In this document: positions 33,912-42,265 of the stretch, in pieces
How the letters are laid out: the number at the start of each line of letters is the position of its first letter
Position numbering within the stretch: position 1 is the stretch's first letter
NCBI RefSeq assembly: GCF_022829405.1
Contig: NZ_JAKSXW010000146.1
Coordinates: 62,001 to 126,000 of the forward strand
DNA from: Methylobacterium sp. J-076
GTDB taxonomy: Bacteria > Pseudomonadota > Alphaproteobacteria > Rhizobiales > Beijerinckiaceae
Direction of reading: 5' to 3'
Length of the DNA stretch: 64,000 nt
The notes under the pieces: model-generated
What the model was told of the DNA's origin: nothing
Seen by the model: the letters and a program-made list of their open reading frames with translations, nothing else
The model's database searches: none
Program-made: the position numbers and the translations under genes

Positions 33912-36044
33912 ATGACCGACAGCCCCCTGCGTCCGAGCCTCCTCGATCCGCTCTTCGCCCCGGCCCGCACCCTGCCGGGCGTCGGGCCGAAGGTCGCGCC
34001 CCTCATCGAGAAGCTCCTCGGTACGCCCGAGCGCGAGGCGCGGATCGTGGACCTGCTGTTCCACCTGCCGCAGGGCGGGGTGGCGCGGAAGCTCGTCGGC
34101 TCGGTGGCCGAGGCGCCGGCCGGGGAGCCGGTGACGCTGGGCGTGACCGTGGTGGCCCACCGCGCGCCGACGCCCGGCGCGGGACGCCGGCCGCACCGGG
34201 TGGTGGTGGAGGACGCGACGGGGGACATCACCCTCGTCTTCTTCGGCATGCCCCGGGCGCGGATCGAGAAGATGCTGCCGCTGGGCGCGCACCGCTACGT
34301 CTCGGGCAAGATCGACGTCTGGGAGGGCATGCGCCAGATGGTGCATCCCTCCCGCGTCCTGGACGAGGCGGGGCTGGCCGACCTGCCCGCCGTGGAGCCG
34401 GTCTACGGCGCCACCGAGGGCCTGACCTCCCGGGCGATCAACAAGCTCGCCGTGGCCGCCCTCGACCGGCTGGCGCCCCTGCCCGAATGGCAGGACCCGG
34501 CCTGGCTCGCCCGGAGCCGCTTCCCGGCCTTCGCCGACGCCCTGCGCACCGAGCACCGGCCGGAGGAGGCCCCGCCCCGCCCGGCCGACCCGCTCCAGCC
34601 CGCCCCCGTGACGCCCGCCCGCCGCCGCCTCGCCTACGACGAGCTGCTGGCCTCGCAGCTGGCCCTCGCCCTCACCCGGGCCCGCCAGCGGCGGAAGGCG
34701 GGCCGGGTGAACGCCGGGGACGGTGCCCTGGGGGCGCGGATCGCGGGGGGGCTGCCCTTCGCCCTCACCGGCGCCCAGGCCAGGGCCGTCGAGGAGATCC
34801 GCGCCGACCTCGCCGCCCCCCGGCGGATGCTGCGCCTGCTCCAGGGCGACGTGGGCTCGGGCAAGACGGCGGTGGCCCTGCTCGCCATGGCCTCCGCCGT
34901 GGAGGCCGGGCGGCAGGCCGCCCTGATGGCGCCCACCGAGATCCTGGCCCGCCAGCATTTCGAGCGTCTCGCACCGCTGGCCGGGGCCCTGCGGCTGCGC
35001 CTGATGACCGGGCGCGACCGGGCCGCCGAGCGCCGGGCGACGCTGGCCGACCTCGCGGCGGGGGAGATCGACATCCTCGTGGGCACCCATGCCCTGTTCC
35101 AGGAGGCCGTGACCTTCCGCGACCTCGCCCTGGCCGTGGTGGACGAGCAGCACCGCTTCGGCGTCCACCAGCGCCTCGCCCTCGGCGCCAAGGGCGAGGC
35201 GGTGGACTTCCTGGTGATGACCGCGACGCCGATCCCGCGCACCCTGGCGCTGACCTTCTTCGGCGACATGGACGTCTCCGTCCTCGACGAGAAACCCGCC
35301 GGGCGGCAGCCGATCCGCACCCTCACCCTCTCCACCGAGCGCCTGGACGAGGTGGTCGCCGGCCTCGGTCGGGCCATGGCGCAGGGGGATCGCGTCTACT
35401 GGATCTGCCCCCTCGTCGAGGAATCGGAATTCATCGACCTCGCGGCGGCGACCGAGCGGTTCGAGGACCTGACGCAGCATTTCGGCGCCGTGGTCGGGCT
35501 GATCCACGGCAAGATGCCGGGGCCGGAGAAGGACGCCGCCATGGCCCGCTTCGCCGCGGGTGAGACCAAGTTGCTGGTCTCGACCACGGTGGTGGAGGTC
35601 GGCGTCGACGTGCCGGAGGCCACGATCATGGTGGTGGAGCACGCCGAACGCTTCGGCCTCGCCCAGCTCCACCAGTTGCGCGGCCGGGTCGGGCGCGGGG
35701 CGAAGGCGTCCTCGTGCCTGCTGCTCTACCGCGGTCCCCTGGGACAGGTCTCCCGGGCGCGGCTGGAGATGATGCGCGAAACCGAGGACGGCTTCCGCAT
35801 CGCCGAGGCGGACCTGAAGCTGCGCGGCGAGGGCGAGGTGCTCGGCACCCGGCAATCGGGCCTGGCCGCCTTCCGCCTCGCCCGGATCGAGAGCGACGGC
35901 GACCTCCTGCAGACCGCCCGGGACGATGCGCGGCTGATCGTGGAGCGCGACCCCCGGTTGGAAAGCCCCCGCGGTCAGGCGCTCCGGGTGCTGCTCTACC
36001 TGTTCGAGCGGGAGGCCGCGATCCGGCTGATCGGCGCCGGCTGA
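33912..36044 (+). CDS. recG: ATP-dependent DNA helicase RecG
   Basis: A 710-residue helicase: N-terminal wedge/OB region (LPGVGPKVAPLIEK, DATGDITLVFFG), helicase motif I GDVGSGKTAVAL, the diagnostic DEQHRFG box (DEAD variant), motif III TATPIPRTLAL, motif V STTVVEVGVDVPEA and motif VI QLRGRVGRG. It remodels stalled replication forks. It stands alone, not beside rpoZ-spoT. Confidence 0.97.
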   Translation: MTDSPLRPSLLDPLFAPARTLPGVGPKVAPLIEKLLGTPEREARIVDLLFHLPQGGVARKLVGSVAEAPAGEPVTLGVTVVAHRAPTPGAGRRPHRVVVEDATGDITLVFFGMPRARIEKMLPLGAHRYVSGKIDVWEGMRQMVHPSRVLDEAGLADLPAVEPVYGATEGLTSRAINKLAVAALDRLAPLPEWQDPAWLARSRFPAFADALRTEHRPEEAPPRPADPLQPAPVTPARRRLAYDELLASQLALALTRARQRRKAGRVNAGDGALGARIAGGLPFALTGAQARAVEEIRADLAAPRRMLRLLQGDVGSGKTAVALLAMASAVEAGRQAALMAPTEILARQHFERLAPLAGALRLRLMTGRDRAAERRATLADLAAGEIDILVGTHALFQEAVTFRDLALAVVDEQHRFGVHQRLALGAKGEAVDFLVMTATPIPRTLALTFFGDMDVSVLDEKPAGRQPIRTLTLSTERLDEVVAGLGRAMAQGDRVYWICPLVEESEFIDLAAATERFEDLTQHFGAVVGLIHGKMPGPEKDAAMARFAAGETKLLVSTTVVEVGVDVPEATIMVVEHAERFGLAQLHQLRGRVGRGAKASSCLLLYRGPLGQVSRARLEMMRETEDGFRIAEADLKLRGEGEVLGTRQSGLAAFRLARIESDGDLLQTARDDARLIVERDPRLESPRGQALRVLLYLFEREAAIRLIGAG

Positions 36045-36295
36045 ACGCCGCCGTTCAGGAAAGCGACAGGGGGGCGGGACCGGCGCGGATTTTTCGCCGG
36101 CCGGTGACGGTCCCCCGGCCAGCTCGAAAAATCCTGCGATTTCAGGGGGATGATTTATTTCACGGGGCCAGGAACCCGCGGGCGGACGGACCTCTGGGAT
36201 GCTGAGACCTTGCATCCGACACAATCGCCCCTTAACTGTAGATGAACGAAAGGCCCGGTACGCCGGGTCGTCACGGACGAATCTGGAGGACGGAC

Positions 36296-36616
36296 ATGTC
36301 GAACGGACTGTTCCAGCACCTGCCGGGCTCCAACGAGATGGCCGGCCACTATGCGCTCCCCAACGAGCCGTGGCTGATGCCGATCTCGGATCGAGAGGCC
36401 GGAACGAACCGGACTGCGGAGGAGCTTCAGGCTGCCGTGAAGCGGGCCTCGCGCCCCTTCTGGATCGCCGCCAACGGCCTCTGCGTGGCCCTCGGCCTCG
36501 CGCTGACGCTTCAGGCGGGCATGGGCTGGATGGGCCCCGCCCAGCACCCCACCGTCTCGGTGGCCCAGGCCACCCCGCCGACCATCGCCCCGCAGCAGGC
36601 ATCCCTGCAGCGCTAA
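36296..36616 (+). CDS. Small single-pass membrane protein of unknown function
   Basis: A 106-residue protein with one hydrophobic segment (WIAANGLCVALGLALTL, residues about 60-76) and a soluble N-terminus rich in Asn/Glu. GGAGG lies six bases before the ATG, and a strong terminator follows the stop, so it is very probably expressed on its own. No family recognised. Confidence 0.78.
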   Translation: MSNGLFQHLPGSNEMAGHYALPNEPWLMPISDREAGTNRTAEELQAAVKRASRPFWIAANGLCVALGLALTLQAGMGWMGPAQHPTVSVAQATPPTIAPQQASLQR

Positions 36617-36642
36617 GGTCGATCGAAAGCTCCAAACCGACC

Positions 36643-36681
36643 AAAAACCGCCCCGGTGCCAGCCGCCGGGGCGGTTTTTTG
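36643..36681. terminator. Bidirectional rho-independent terminator
   Basis: A perfect 14-bp stem AAAAACCGCCCCGG / CCGGGGCGGTTTTT with a 9-nt loop and a T6 run. The A-run on the other side makes it work on both strands, ending the small membrane gene on the plus strand and the DUF502 gene, which stops at 36737, on the minus strand. Confidence 0.92.
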
Positions 36682-36736
36682 TGGTCTCTAGGGTGCCGGG
36701 GAGAGTGGCACCGGCATCACGCGCCCTCCCGGCGCG

Positions 36737-37513
36737 TCAGGCATCCTCCGGTGTGGTCTCCCGGCGCTCGGGGACATGGGCGGCGCGCAGGCCGGCGGCC
36801 ATGGCGTGCAGGCGCTGCTGCGGATCCTCCGGCTGGATGACGCCCGCCGACATCACGAGCTTGGCCGCGTCATCGACGCTGATCGGCACCTCCACCACCT
36901 CCGAGCGCGGGAGATAGAAGAAGAAGCCCGTGGTCGGGTTCGGGGCGCAGGGCAGGAACACGCCCACCAGCTCACCCTCGCCGACGCCCCTGCCCTGCAG
37001 CGCGCCCTCCACCTCCGGCGCGGCGGGCGCGGACAGGAACACGACCGACCACGTGCCCTTCACGGGAAACTCCACCAGCCCGACCGTGCGGAACGACGTG
37101 CCGTTGGCGGAGAACAGCGTCTCGAAGATCTGACGCAGCCCCTTGTACAGCCCCGAGATGACCGGGGTGCGGGCGAGCAGCACCTCCCCGAACTCGATGA
37201 TCGACCGGCCGACGAGGTTGGCCGTCAGGAAGCCGAGCAGCGTCACCGCCAGGAAGGCGATGACGAGGCCGATCCCCGGGATCGAGAACGGGAGGTAGTG
37301 GTCCGGCAGGTAGCTCGCCGGGATCAGCGGCTTCACGAAGGAATCGATCAGCGCGATGATCCACCACGTGATGTAGGCGGTGATGGCCAGGGGGCCGGCG
37401 ACGATGACGCCCGTGAGGAAATAGGTGCGCAGACGCCCGCGGGCGCTGACGCGCCGCTTCGGTGCGCCCGGCTCCGGCTCTGGCGGCGTGATCGGAGGAA
37501 GGCTCGACGCCAC
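36737..37513 (-). CDS. DUF502 family inner-membrane protein
   Basis: A 258-residue protein with two membrane helices (YFLTGVIVAGPLAITAYI and GIGLVIAFLAVTLLGFL) and the DUF502 pattern LLARTPVISGLYKGLRQI, followed by FPVKGTW and PCAPNPTTGFFFYLP. The GTG at 37513 has GAGAGGG five bases upstream; the frame stays open 156 bp more without a better start. Function unknown. A plant homologue of this family (LCV) is linked to membrane trafficking. Confidence 0.88.
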   Translation of the reverse strand: MASSLPPITPPEPEPGAPKRRVSARGRLRTYFLTGVIVAGPLAITAYITWWIIALIDSFVKPLIPASYLPDHYLPFSIPGIGLVIAFLAVTLLGFLTANLVGRSIIEFGEVLLARTPVISGLYKGLRQIFETLFSANGTSFRTVGLVEFPVKGTWSVVFLSAPAAPEVEGALQGRGVGEGELVGVFLPCAPNPTTGFFFYLPRSEVVEVPISVDDAAKLVMSAGVIQPEDPQQRLHAMAAGLRAAHVPERRETTPEDA

Positions 37514-37904
37514 GACTGCCCTCTCGGACGGCGGCGGCCGGAGAATCCGGCCGGGCGGTGGCGGGTGCGCACCGGAGGGAGAGGTAGCCCTTGCGACAGC
37601 CGCGCTCAAGGCCCGCCATTCGCCCCCGTGCGCCGTCGCGATCATGCCTCGAAACTTGATCGCGCGCAATTGTCATGCGTCAGATTAGATCGGTATGAAT
37701 TCGACCGGTTCTAATGAACAGTTTCCAGAACAAGGTCTTGCTCTCTGGAATTGATCTAATGATACTGTGTTGTGTTTGAGGAACAGGCCGGAGCAATAAG
37801 CCGAAACGCAGAACTAATGATGGTTGCTGTGTTGATCGGCCGGGATCGACCGCGGAAGACGCTCCGGGACGCGAGTGTCGCGTCGGACCATCTTCCGGAG
37901 AGTC
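37514..37904. other. AT-rich intergenic region between DUF502 gene and siderophore receptor
   Basis: About 390 bp. The part from 37670 is distinctly AT-rich against the rest of the window. It carries ATTAGATC at 37684-37691 and its inverse GATCTAAT at 37751-37758. No gene is seen. It should hold the receptor promoter and its iron control site. Confidence 0.6.
37749..37760. promoter_or_regulatory. Shared motif upstream of TonB receptor
   Basis: TTGATCTAATGA here matches CTGATCTAATGA at 41379-41390 upstream of the convergent PepSY gene (11 of 12 bases identical). Both lie in AT-rich DNA. A shared regulator, probably iron-responsive, is inferred from the genes served. Confidence 0.4.
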
Positions 37905-40079
37905 ATGATCACCCACAGCCTGCCCCGCCCGTCGCCCCGGGGCCGGATCCCCACCGGGCGGATGGGCCTTTCCCGGCTCGGCTTCGCCGTGGCCGTGTCG
38001 TGCATCGGGCAGGCCCAGGCGCAGGATGCGCCGGGCGAGGTCGTGTTGGAGGAGCTGAGCGTCGTGGGCCAGGGCGCTCCGGCGGCGGAACGCGCCACCG
38101 GGCCGGTGAGCGGCTACCGCGCCACGCGCTCGGCCACGGGCACCAAGACCGACACGGCCCTGCGCGACTCGCCGCAGACGATCAACGTCGTGCCGCGGCA
38201 GGTCATCGGCGACCAGCAGGATCTGCGGCTCACCGATGCGGTGACGAATGTCAGCAACGTGCAGCCTGGCAGCACCGTGCAGGGCCGCTCGCAGAACTAC
38301 ATCATCCGCGGCTTCAGCACGCAGATCTTCGCCGTCGATGGCGTGCTCATCAACCCGGCGATCGCCTTCTACCCCGTCGAGCGCGACCTCGCGAACGCCG
38401 AGCGGGTGGAGGTCATCAAGGGGCCGGCCTCCGTGCTCTACGGCCGGGGCGATCCCGGCGGCGTGGTGAACATCGTCACCCGGCGGCCGACGCTGGAGCC
38501 CTCCGGGGAGATGACGGTGCTGGGCGGCGGCTTCGGCCTGCGGCGGGTGCAGGGCTCGGTCTCCAGCGCCCTCCTGGGCTCCGACACCCTGGCGGGCCGG
38601 ATCAGCTTCGCCGCGCAGGAGGACCCGACCTTCCGCAACTTCGGCGGCAACACCAATTCCCGCTACTTCGTCGCCCCGGCCTTCAGCTGGACGCCGAGCC
38701 CCGACACCCGGGTCTGCCTGAATTCCGAATTTACGAGCCAGTACAGCCAGTACGACGAGGGTCTGATCGCCTCCCGCGGGCGCGTGCCCCTCGACGCCAT
38801 CGGCCGGTATTACGGCACGCCCTGGTCGCGCTATTACGGCGAGAACAACGCGACGACCCTGCGCATCGAGCACGACGTCAACGAGAACCTGACCCTGCGC
38901 CAGATCGTGAACGGGCAGTGGGGCGTGTTCAACGTGTTCGCCTCGCGGGCCAACGGTGTGAACGCGGCCGGCACGCAGGTGACCCGGCGCGAGGCGACGG
39001 TCGATTCGACCTTCGCGGCGGTGGACACCCAGAGCGAGGCGGTGTTGAAGGTCGAGACCCTCGGCTTCGCGCACACGGCGCTCTTCGGGTTCGAGTACAC
39101 CAACGGGTTCCGGCACCCCTATTCGCAGCAGGGCGTGCTCCCCTCCACGAGCTTCCTCAACCCCACCTTCGGCGCGGTCCCGGTGCCGGTGAGTCTCCAG
39201 GCCGACCTGAAGCAGAAGCTCGAACTGTTCGGCTTCTACCTTCAGGACTAGATCGCCCTCACCCCGCAGCTTCAGCTGGTGCTCGGCGCCCGGTTCGACC
39301 TCGGCACGCAATACTACTTCAGCCGCACGCCGGCCTCGCGGGCGGCCCCGCCGGAGCAGGAGCTGTTCGGCGCCTCGCCGCGGGTCGGCCTGATCTACCG
39401 GCCGGTGGAGCCCCTGACGGTCTACGCGAGCTACGCCACCTCCTTCGTCCCGCAGACCGCCAACGTGCTGAACGTCGCGAACCCGGCACCGGAGACCGGC
39501 GAGCAGGTCGAAATCGGCACCCGCCTCGACATCCTGCCCACCCTCACCCTCTCGGGGTCGGCCTTCCGCATCACCCGCGCCAACGTCGCCGCCACCGATC
39601 CGGTCAACACCAACTTCTCGGTGATCACCGGCCAGCAGCGCTCGCAGGGGTTCGAGGCGGATCTGGCGGGCGAGATCCTGCCCGGCTGGATGGTGATCGG
39701 CGGCGTCGGATTCCTCGACGCGCGGATCACCCGGGACACCACCTTCGCGGTGGGCAACCGGCTCATCGGGGTGCCGAGCATCAGCGGCAGCCTCTGGACC
39801 ACCTACGAATTCCGGGACGGCTGGTGGCGCGGCCTCGGCATCGGGGCGGGCGTCACCTATGTCGGGCAGCGCTTCGGCGACCTCACCAACAGCTACACGG
39901 TGGGTTCCTACGCGCGGGTCGATGCCGCCGCGTGGTACGATTTCGACGCGCGCTGGCGCCTCTCGGTCAACCTGCGCAACCTGACGGACGCGCGCTACAT
40001 CGAGCAGCCGTTCAACCAGTTCAACAACGCGCCGGGCGCCCCGTTCTCGGTCGTCGCGGCGATCCGCGCGAGGCTGTGA
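37905..40079 (+). pseudogene. TonB-dependent siderophore receptor interrupted by an in-frame amber codon
   Basis: The reading frame spans 725 codons with a single TAG at 39249-39251 (codon 449), between FGFYLQD and IALTPQLQ. Both sides continue in the same frame. Homologues normally read QDQ here, so one CAG-to-TAG change explains it. The N-terminal part has a signal peptide (cleavage near AQAQ), the plug (DSPQTINVVPRQVI, NYIIRGFS, GPASVLYGRGDPGGVVNIVT), and the first half of the barrel. The second part has the remaining strands and a terminal aromatic-type end. Family: FhuA/FoxA-type ferric siderophore receptors. GGAG precedes the ATG. Confidence 0.9.
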
Positions 40080-40089
40080 GGCCCGGGCA

Positions 40090-41256
40090 TCACTCCGCGG
40101 CGGCGGGGACCAGCGGGCGCCGGGCCTGCCGCCGCCCGGCCGCCCGGCGGCGCAGGACGTAGAGCGCGAGCCCCGTCGCCGCGAAGCCGGGCATCGCCAG
40201 GGCCGCGAGGCAGAACAGCAGGGCGAAGGGCGCACCGAAGAACCGGCCCCGGTGGACCTCCAGCATGTTGCCGGCCATCCGCTTGCCGAGCGGTTGGTCG
40301 GACGCGCGCTCGGCGGAGATCGGGGCCGCGGTGGACGGGTCGTAGCGGGCCTCGTTGCGGGCGGCGGGGCGGTCGTCGTCGCGGGCGAACCAGCGGATGC
40401 GGATCGGCTGCCGGCCCTCCTCCGGCAGGAGGATCTGGGCGCGGACGGCGTCGCGCCCCTCCCCCGCCCGGAAGGCGCCCCAGGCGGCATCGACGGCCGG
40501 CGGACCGTCGGCCCGCAGCCCGTTGGCCCGCAACCCTTGCCGCGAAGGCTTGGCGGCGGCCTCGGTGCCCACCAGAAGGCGGTTCGCCCCGTCCTTGAAC
40601 CAGCCGTAGGACCATGTGAGCCCGGACAGGGCGATGATGCCGTAGACCGGCAGCAGCCACGTCCCGGCCACCGCGTGCAGGGACCACCACCGCGCCCGCC
40701 CCGGCCGCGACAGGCTCGGCCGCAGCCAGATCCGCGCACGGTGCACCTTCGGCCAGCGCAGGACGATCCCCGTCACGAGGAAGATCAGGAGGGAGACGGC
40801 GCAGGCGCCCGTGATCTGCCGGCCCCAGCCGCCCCCCTCCCCCGGCAGCAGCAGGAAGCGGTGCAGGGCGAGGATCGTGGCGAAGGCCGCCTCCCCCCGC
40901 ACCGGTCCGAGCACCGCCCCGTCGTAGGGGTCGGCGAAGACCGAGGGGGGGCGGCCCCCGCTCGCCGGATCGCGGGCGAACCGGACGGTCACGCTCGCGG
41001 CGGGGTCGGCCTGGAGGGTCAGCCGGGCGACGCGCCGGCCGATCATCTGCTCCTCGACGCGCCGGGCGAGGGAGGAGGGCGAGAGCGCAGGCGCTTCCCG
41101 CACCGCCACCGCCGTGCGGTCGCCGTTGACCCAACCGGTCACGGCCTCCTCGTAGCTGAGCAGCGCCCCGGTCAGCCCCATCACCGCCAGGACGAGCCCC
41201 GCGGTCAGGCCGAGGGCCCAGTGCAGGCGGAACAGGATCGCGCGGGGGCTCGGCAT
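40090..41256 (-). CDS. PepSY-domain membrane protein (PepSY_TM), siderophore-linked
   Basis: A 388-residue protein with four membrane helices: residues about 8-30 (LHWALGLTAGLVLAVMGLTGALL), about 150-170, about 195-215, and a C-terminal one (APFALLFCLAALAMPGF). PepSY domains lie between (SLARRVEEQM and AAWGAFRAGEG). Conserved histidines (FRLHW, LHRFLL, LHAVAG, EVHRG) fit haem binding as in ferric-siderophore reductases. It faces the TonB receptor gene tail to tail, and such pairs are common. The ATG of MPSPRAILF is chosen. Confidence 0.88.
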   Translation of the reverse strand: MPSPRAILFRLHWALGLTAGLVLAVMGLTGALLSYEEAVTGWVNGDRTAVAVREAPALSPSSLARRVEEQMIGRRVARLTLQADPAASVTVRFARDPASGGRPPSVFADPYDGAVLGPVRGEAAFATILALHRFLLLPGEGGGWGRQITGACAVSLLIFLVTGIVLRWPKVHRARIWLRPSLSRPGRARWWSLHAVAGTWLLPVYGIIALSGLTWSYGWFKDGANRLLVGTEAAAKPSRQGLRANGLRADGPPAVDAAWGAFRAGEGRDAVRAQILLPEEGRQPIRIRWFARDDDRPAARNEARYDPSTAAPISAERASDQPLGKRMAGNMLEVHRGRFFGAPFALLFCLAALAMPGFAATGLALYVLRRRAAGRRQARRPLVPAAAE

Positions 41257-41371
41257 TCGGGACGCTCCGGTGCGGACTGGCGGCGCTCGGCGCCGGTCCA
41301 GTGGGCCGGGATTAGGAGATGCGGCAATCCCGATCAAGCATCGCACCCGGATACGCAGGCCGAAGGACTTG

Positions 41372-41390
41372 ATTATAACTGATCTAATGA
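41372..41390 (-). promoter_or_regulatory. Candidate promoter and operator of the PepSY gene
   Basis: On the minus strand a perfect -10 TATAAT (41377 down to 41372) is directly preceded by the shared motif, read here as TCATTAGATCAG (41390-41379). A protein bound there would cover the spacer and block polymerase. No good -35 is seen. Confidence 0.45.
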
Positions 41391-41560
41391 AAGGGAGGGC
41401 GGCGTTTTAGCATCGAGTACCGCGCGACGCCCGCGTTATCGGGGTTGTGCGCGATCGTGAAGGGGGCGGTCTTCCCGTCCGAACTCCAGGCCTCCCACGA
41501 AACGCCCCGCCGGCGGAACGGGAATTCCCTGTGGGCGGGCGTCTTGCGAGCCTTTTGCAT
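41384..41560 (-). CDS. Possible small protein, 58 residues, low confidence
   Basis: A 58-codon frame with strongly GC-biased third positions, starting at ATG 41560 and containing FRRRGVSWEAWSSDGKTAPF. A plus-strand frame beginning at 41445 shares the same third positions, so codon bias cannot tell which, if either, is real. No ribosome site or family supports it. It lies within the gap upstream of the PepSY gene. Confidence 0.25.
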   Translation of the reverse strand: MQKARKTPAHREFPFRRRGVSWEAWSSDGKTAPFTIAHNPDNAGVARYSMLKRRPPFH

Positions 41561-41765
41561 GCCTGCGGAGGCGCCCTCCGCACAGTCATCGATGGACGTT
41601 CCGTCGGATAGGGGCCACCGGCTGCATCGTGCCAAGGCTATTTCGGCGATCAGAACGGAACCCGAAGCCCCTTGCAACAAAATGATACATGATTGGCGAT
41701 GGGATGTTGCAACCGGCATCTAGCCTCCGGTGTTCCACGGCACTCGGTTTAGGAGGAAGATACCG
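41561..41765. other. Intergenic region before the His-rich protein
   Basis: Together with 41257-41383 this makes up most of the 500-bp gap between PepSY and the His-rich gene. The stretch from 41640 to 41760 is AT-richer and should hold the promoter of the His-rich gene. No RNA gene or repeat was recognised. Confidence 0.5.
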
Positions 41766-42056
41766 ATGCGAATGAAACTGATCGGCGCTGCCGTTCTGGC
41801 GCTCGGCACCATGACCGCCACGGTGGGGACAGCGGAAGCCCGCGACGGATGCGGCCTCGGCTTTCACCGCAACGTCTACGGCTTTTGTCGGCCGAACGGC
41901 TTCTACCGTCCCTACGCGGTGCGGCCGTTCTCTTACGGCTACGGCTGGCGCCGCCATTACGGGTGGCACCGCCATTGGGGCTGGCACCGCCATGTGGGTT
42001 GGCACGGGGGCTGGCATCGCCATGCGGGCTGGCATGGGGGCTGGCGCCGCTGGTGA
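41766..42056 (+). CDS. GCG_CRPN-type His/Trp/Gly-rich repeat protein
   Basis: A 96-residue protein: signal peptide (MKLIGAAVLALGTMTATVG, cleavage near AEA-R), the GCG_CRPN signature CGLGFHRNVYGFCRPNGFY with its two cysteines, then tandem aromatic-basic repeats of the G-W-H-R-H type (seven W-H or W-R units). The repeat tract suggests metal binding or cell-surface adhesion after export; function is not known. AGGAGG lies nine bases before the ATG. Such genes are typical of Methylobacterium and Bradyrhizobium. Confidence 0.9.
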   Translation: MRMKLIGAAVLALGTMTATVGTAEARDGCGLGFHRNVYGFCRPNGFYRPYAVRPFSYGYGWRRHYGWHRHWGWHRHVGWHGGWHRHAGWHGGWRRW

Positions 42057-42265
42057 TTGGACGGGCTGAGGCCCGCCTGAGGACCGCCGGGGGAGAGCGT
42101 CCCCCGGCGCAGGCTCCTGCGCGTCACGTCGGTGCCGGCTGCGTGTGGGCGACGCCGCTCAGCCGGCCCGGACTTACATGACCGGCGTCGATCCCGGGCA
42201 AGTCTTCGAGTGCCATCCGGAATATTTCACGCTCCAAGACCGTGTCGGTCACGGATTGGTGACGC

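Noticed and set aside
33798..36644. A 948-codon minus-strand open frame opposite recG
   Set aside because: Shadow of recG; RecG has every helicase motif on the plus strand.
37680..40739. A 1019-codon minus-strand open frame opposite the siderophore receptor
   Set aside because: No domain, and the composition is that of shadow translation. The plus strand has a clear TonB receptor on both sides of the amber codon.
41445..41723. Plus-strand 92-codon frame
   Set aside because: Shares wobble positions with the opposite frame, so codon bias is not informative; no ribosome site and no family.
42010..42056. Tandem repeats in the His-rich gene as a CRISPR-like array
   Set aside because: The repeats are short, in frame and encode Gly-Trp-His-Arg units of a protein with signal peptide and GCG_CRPN domain.
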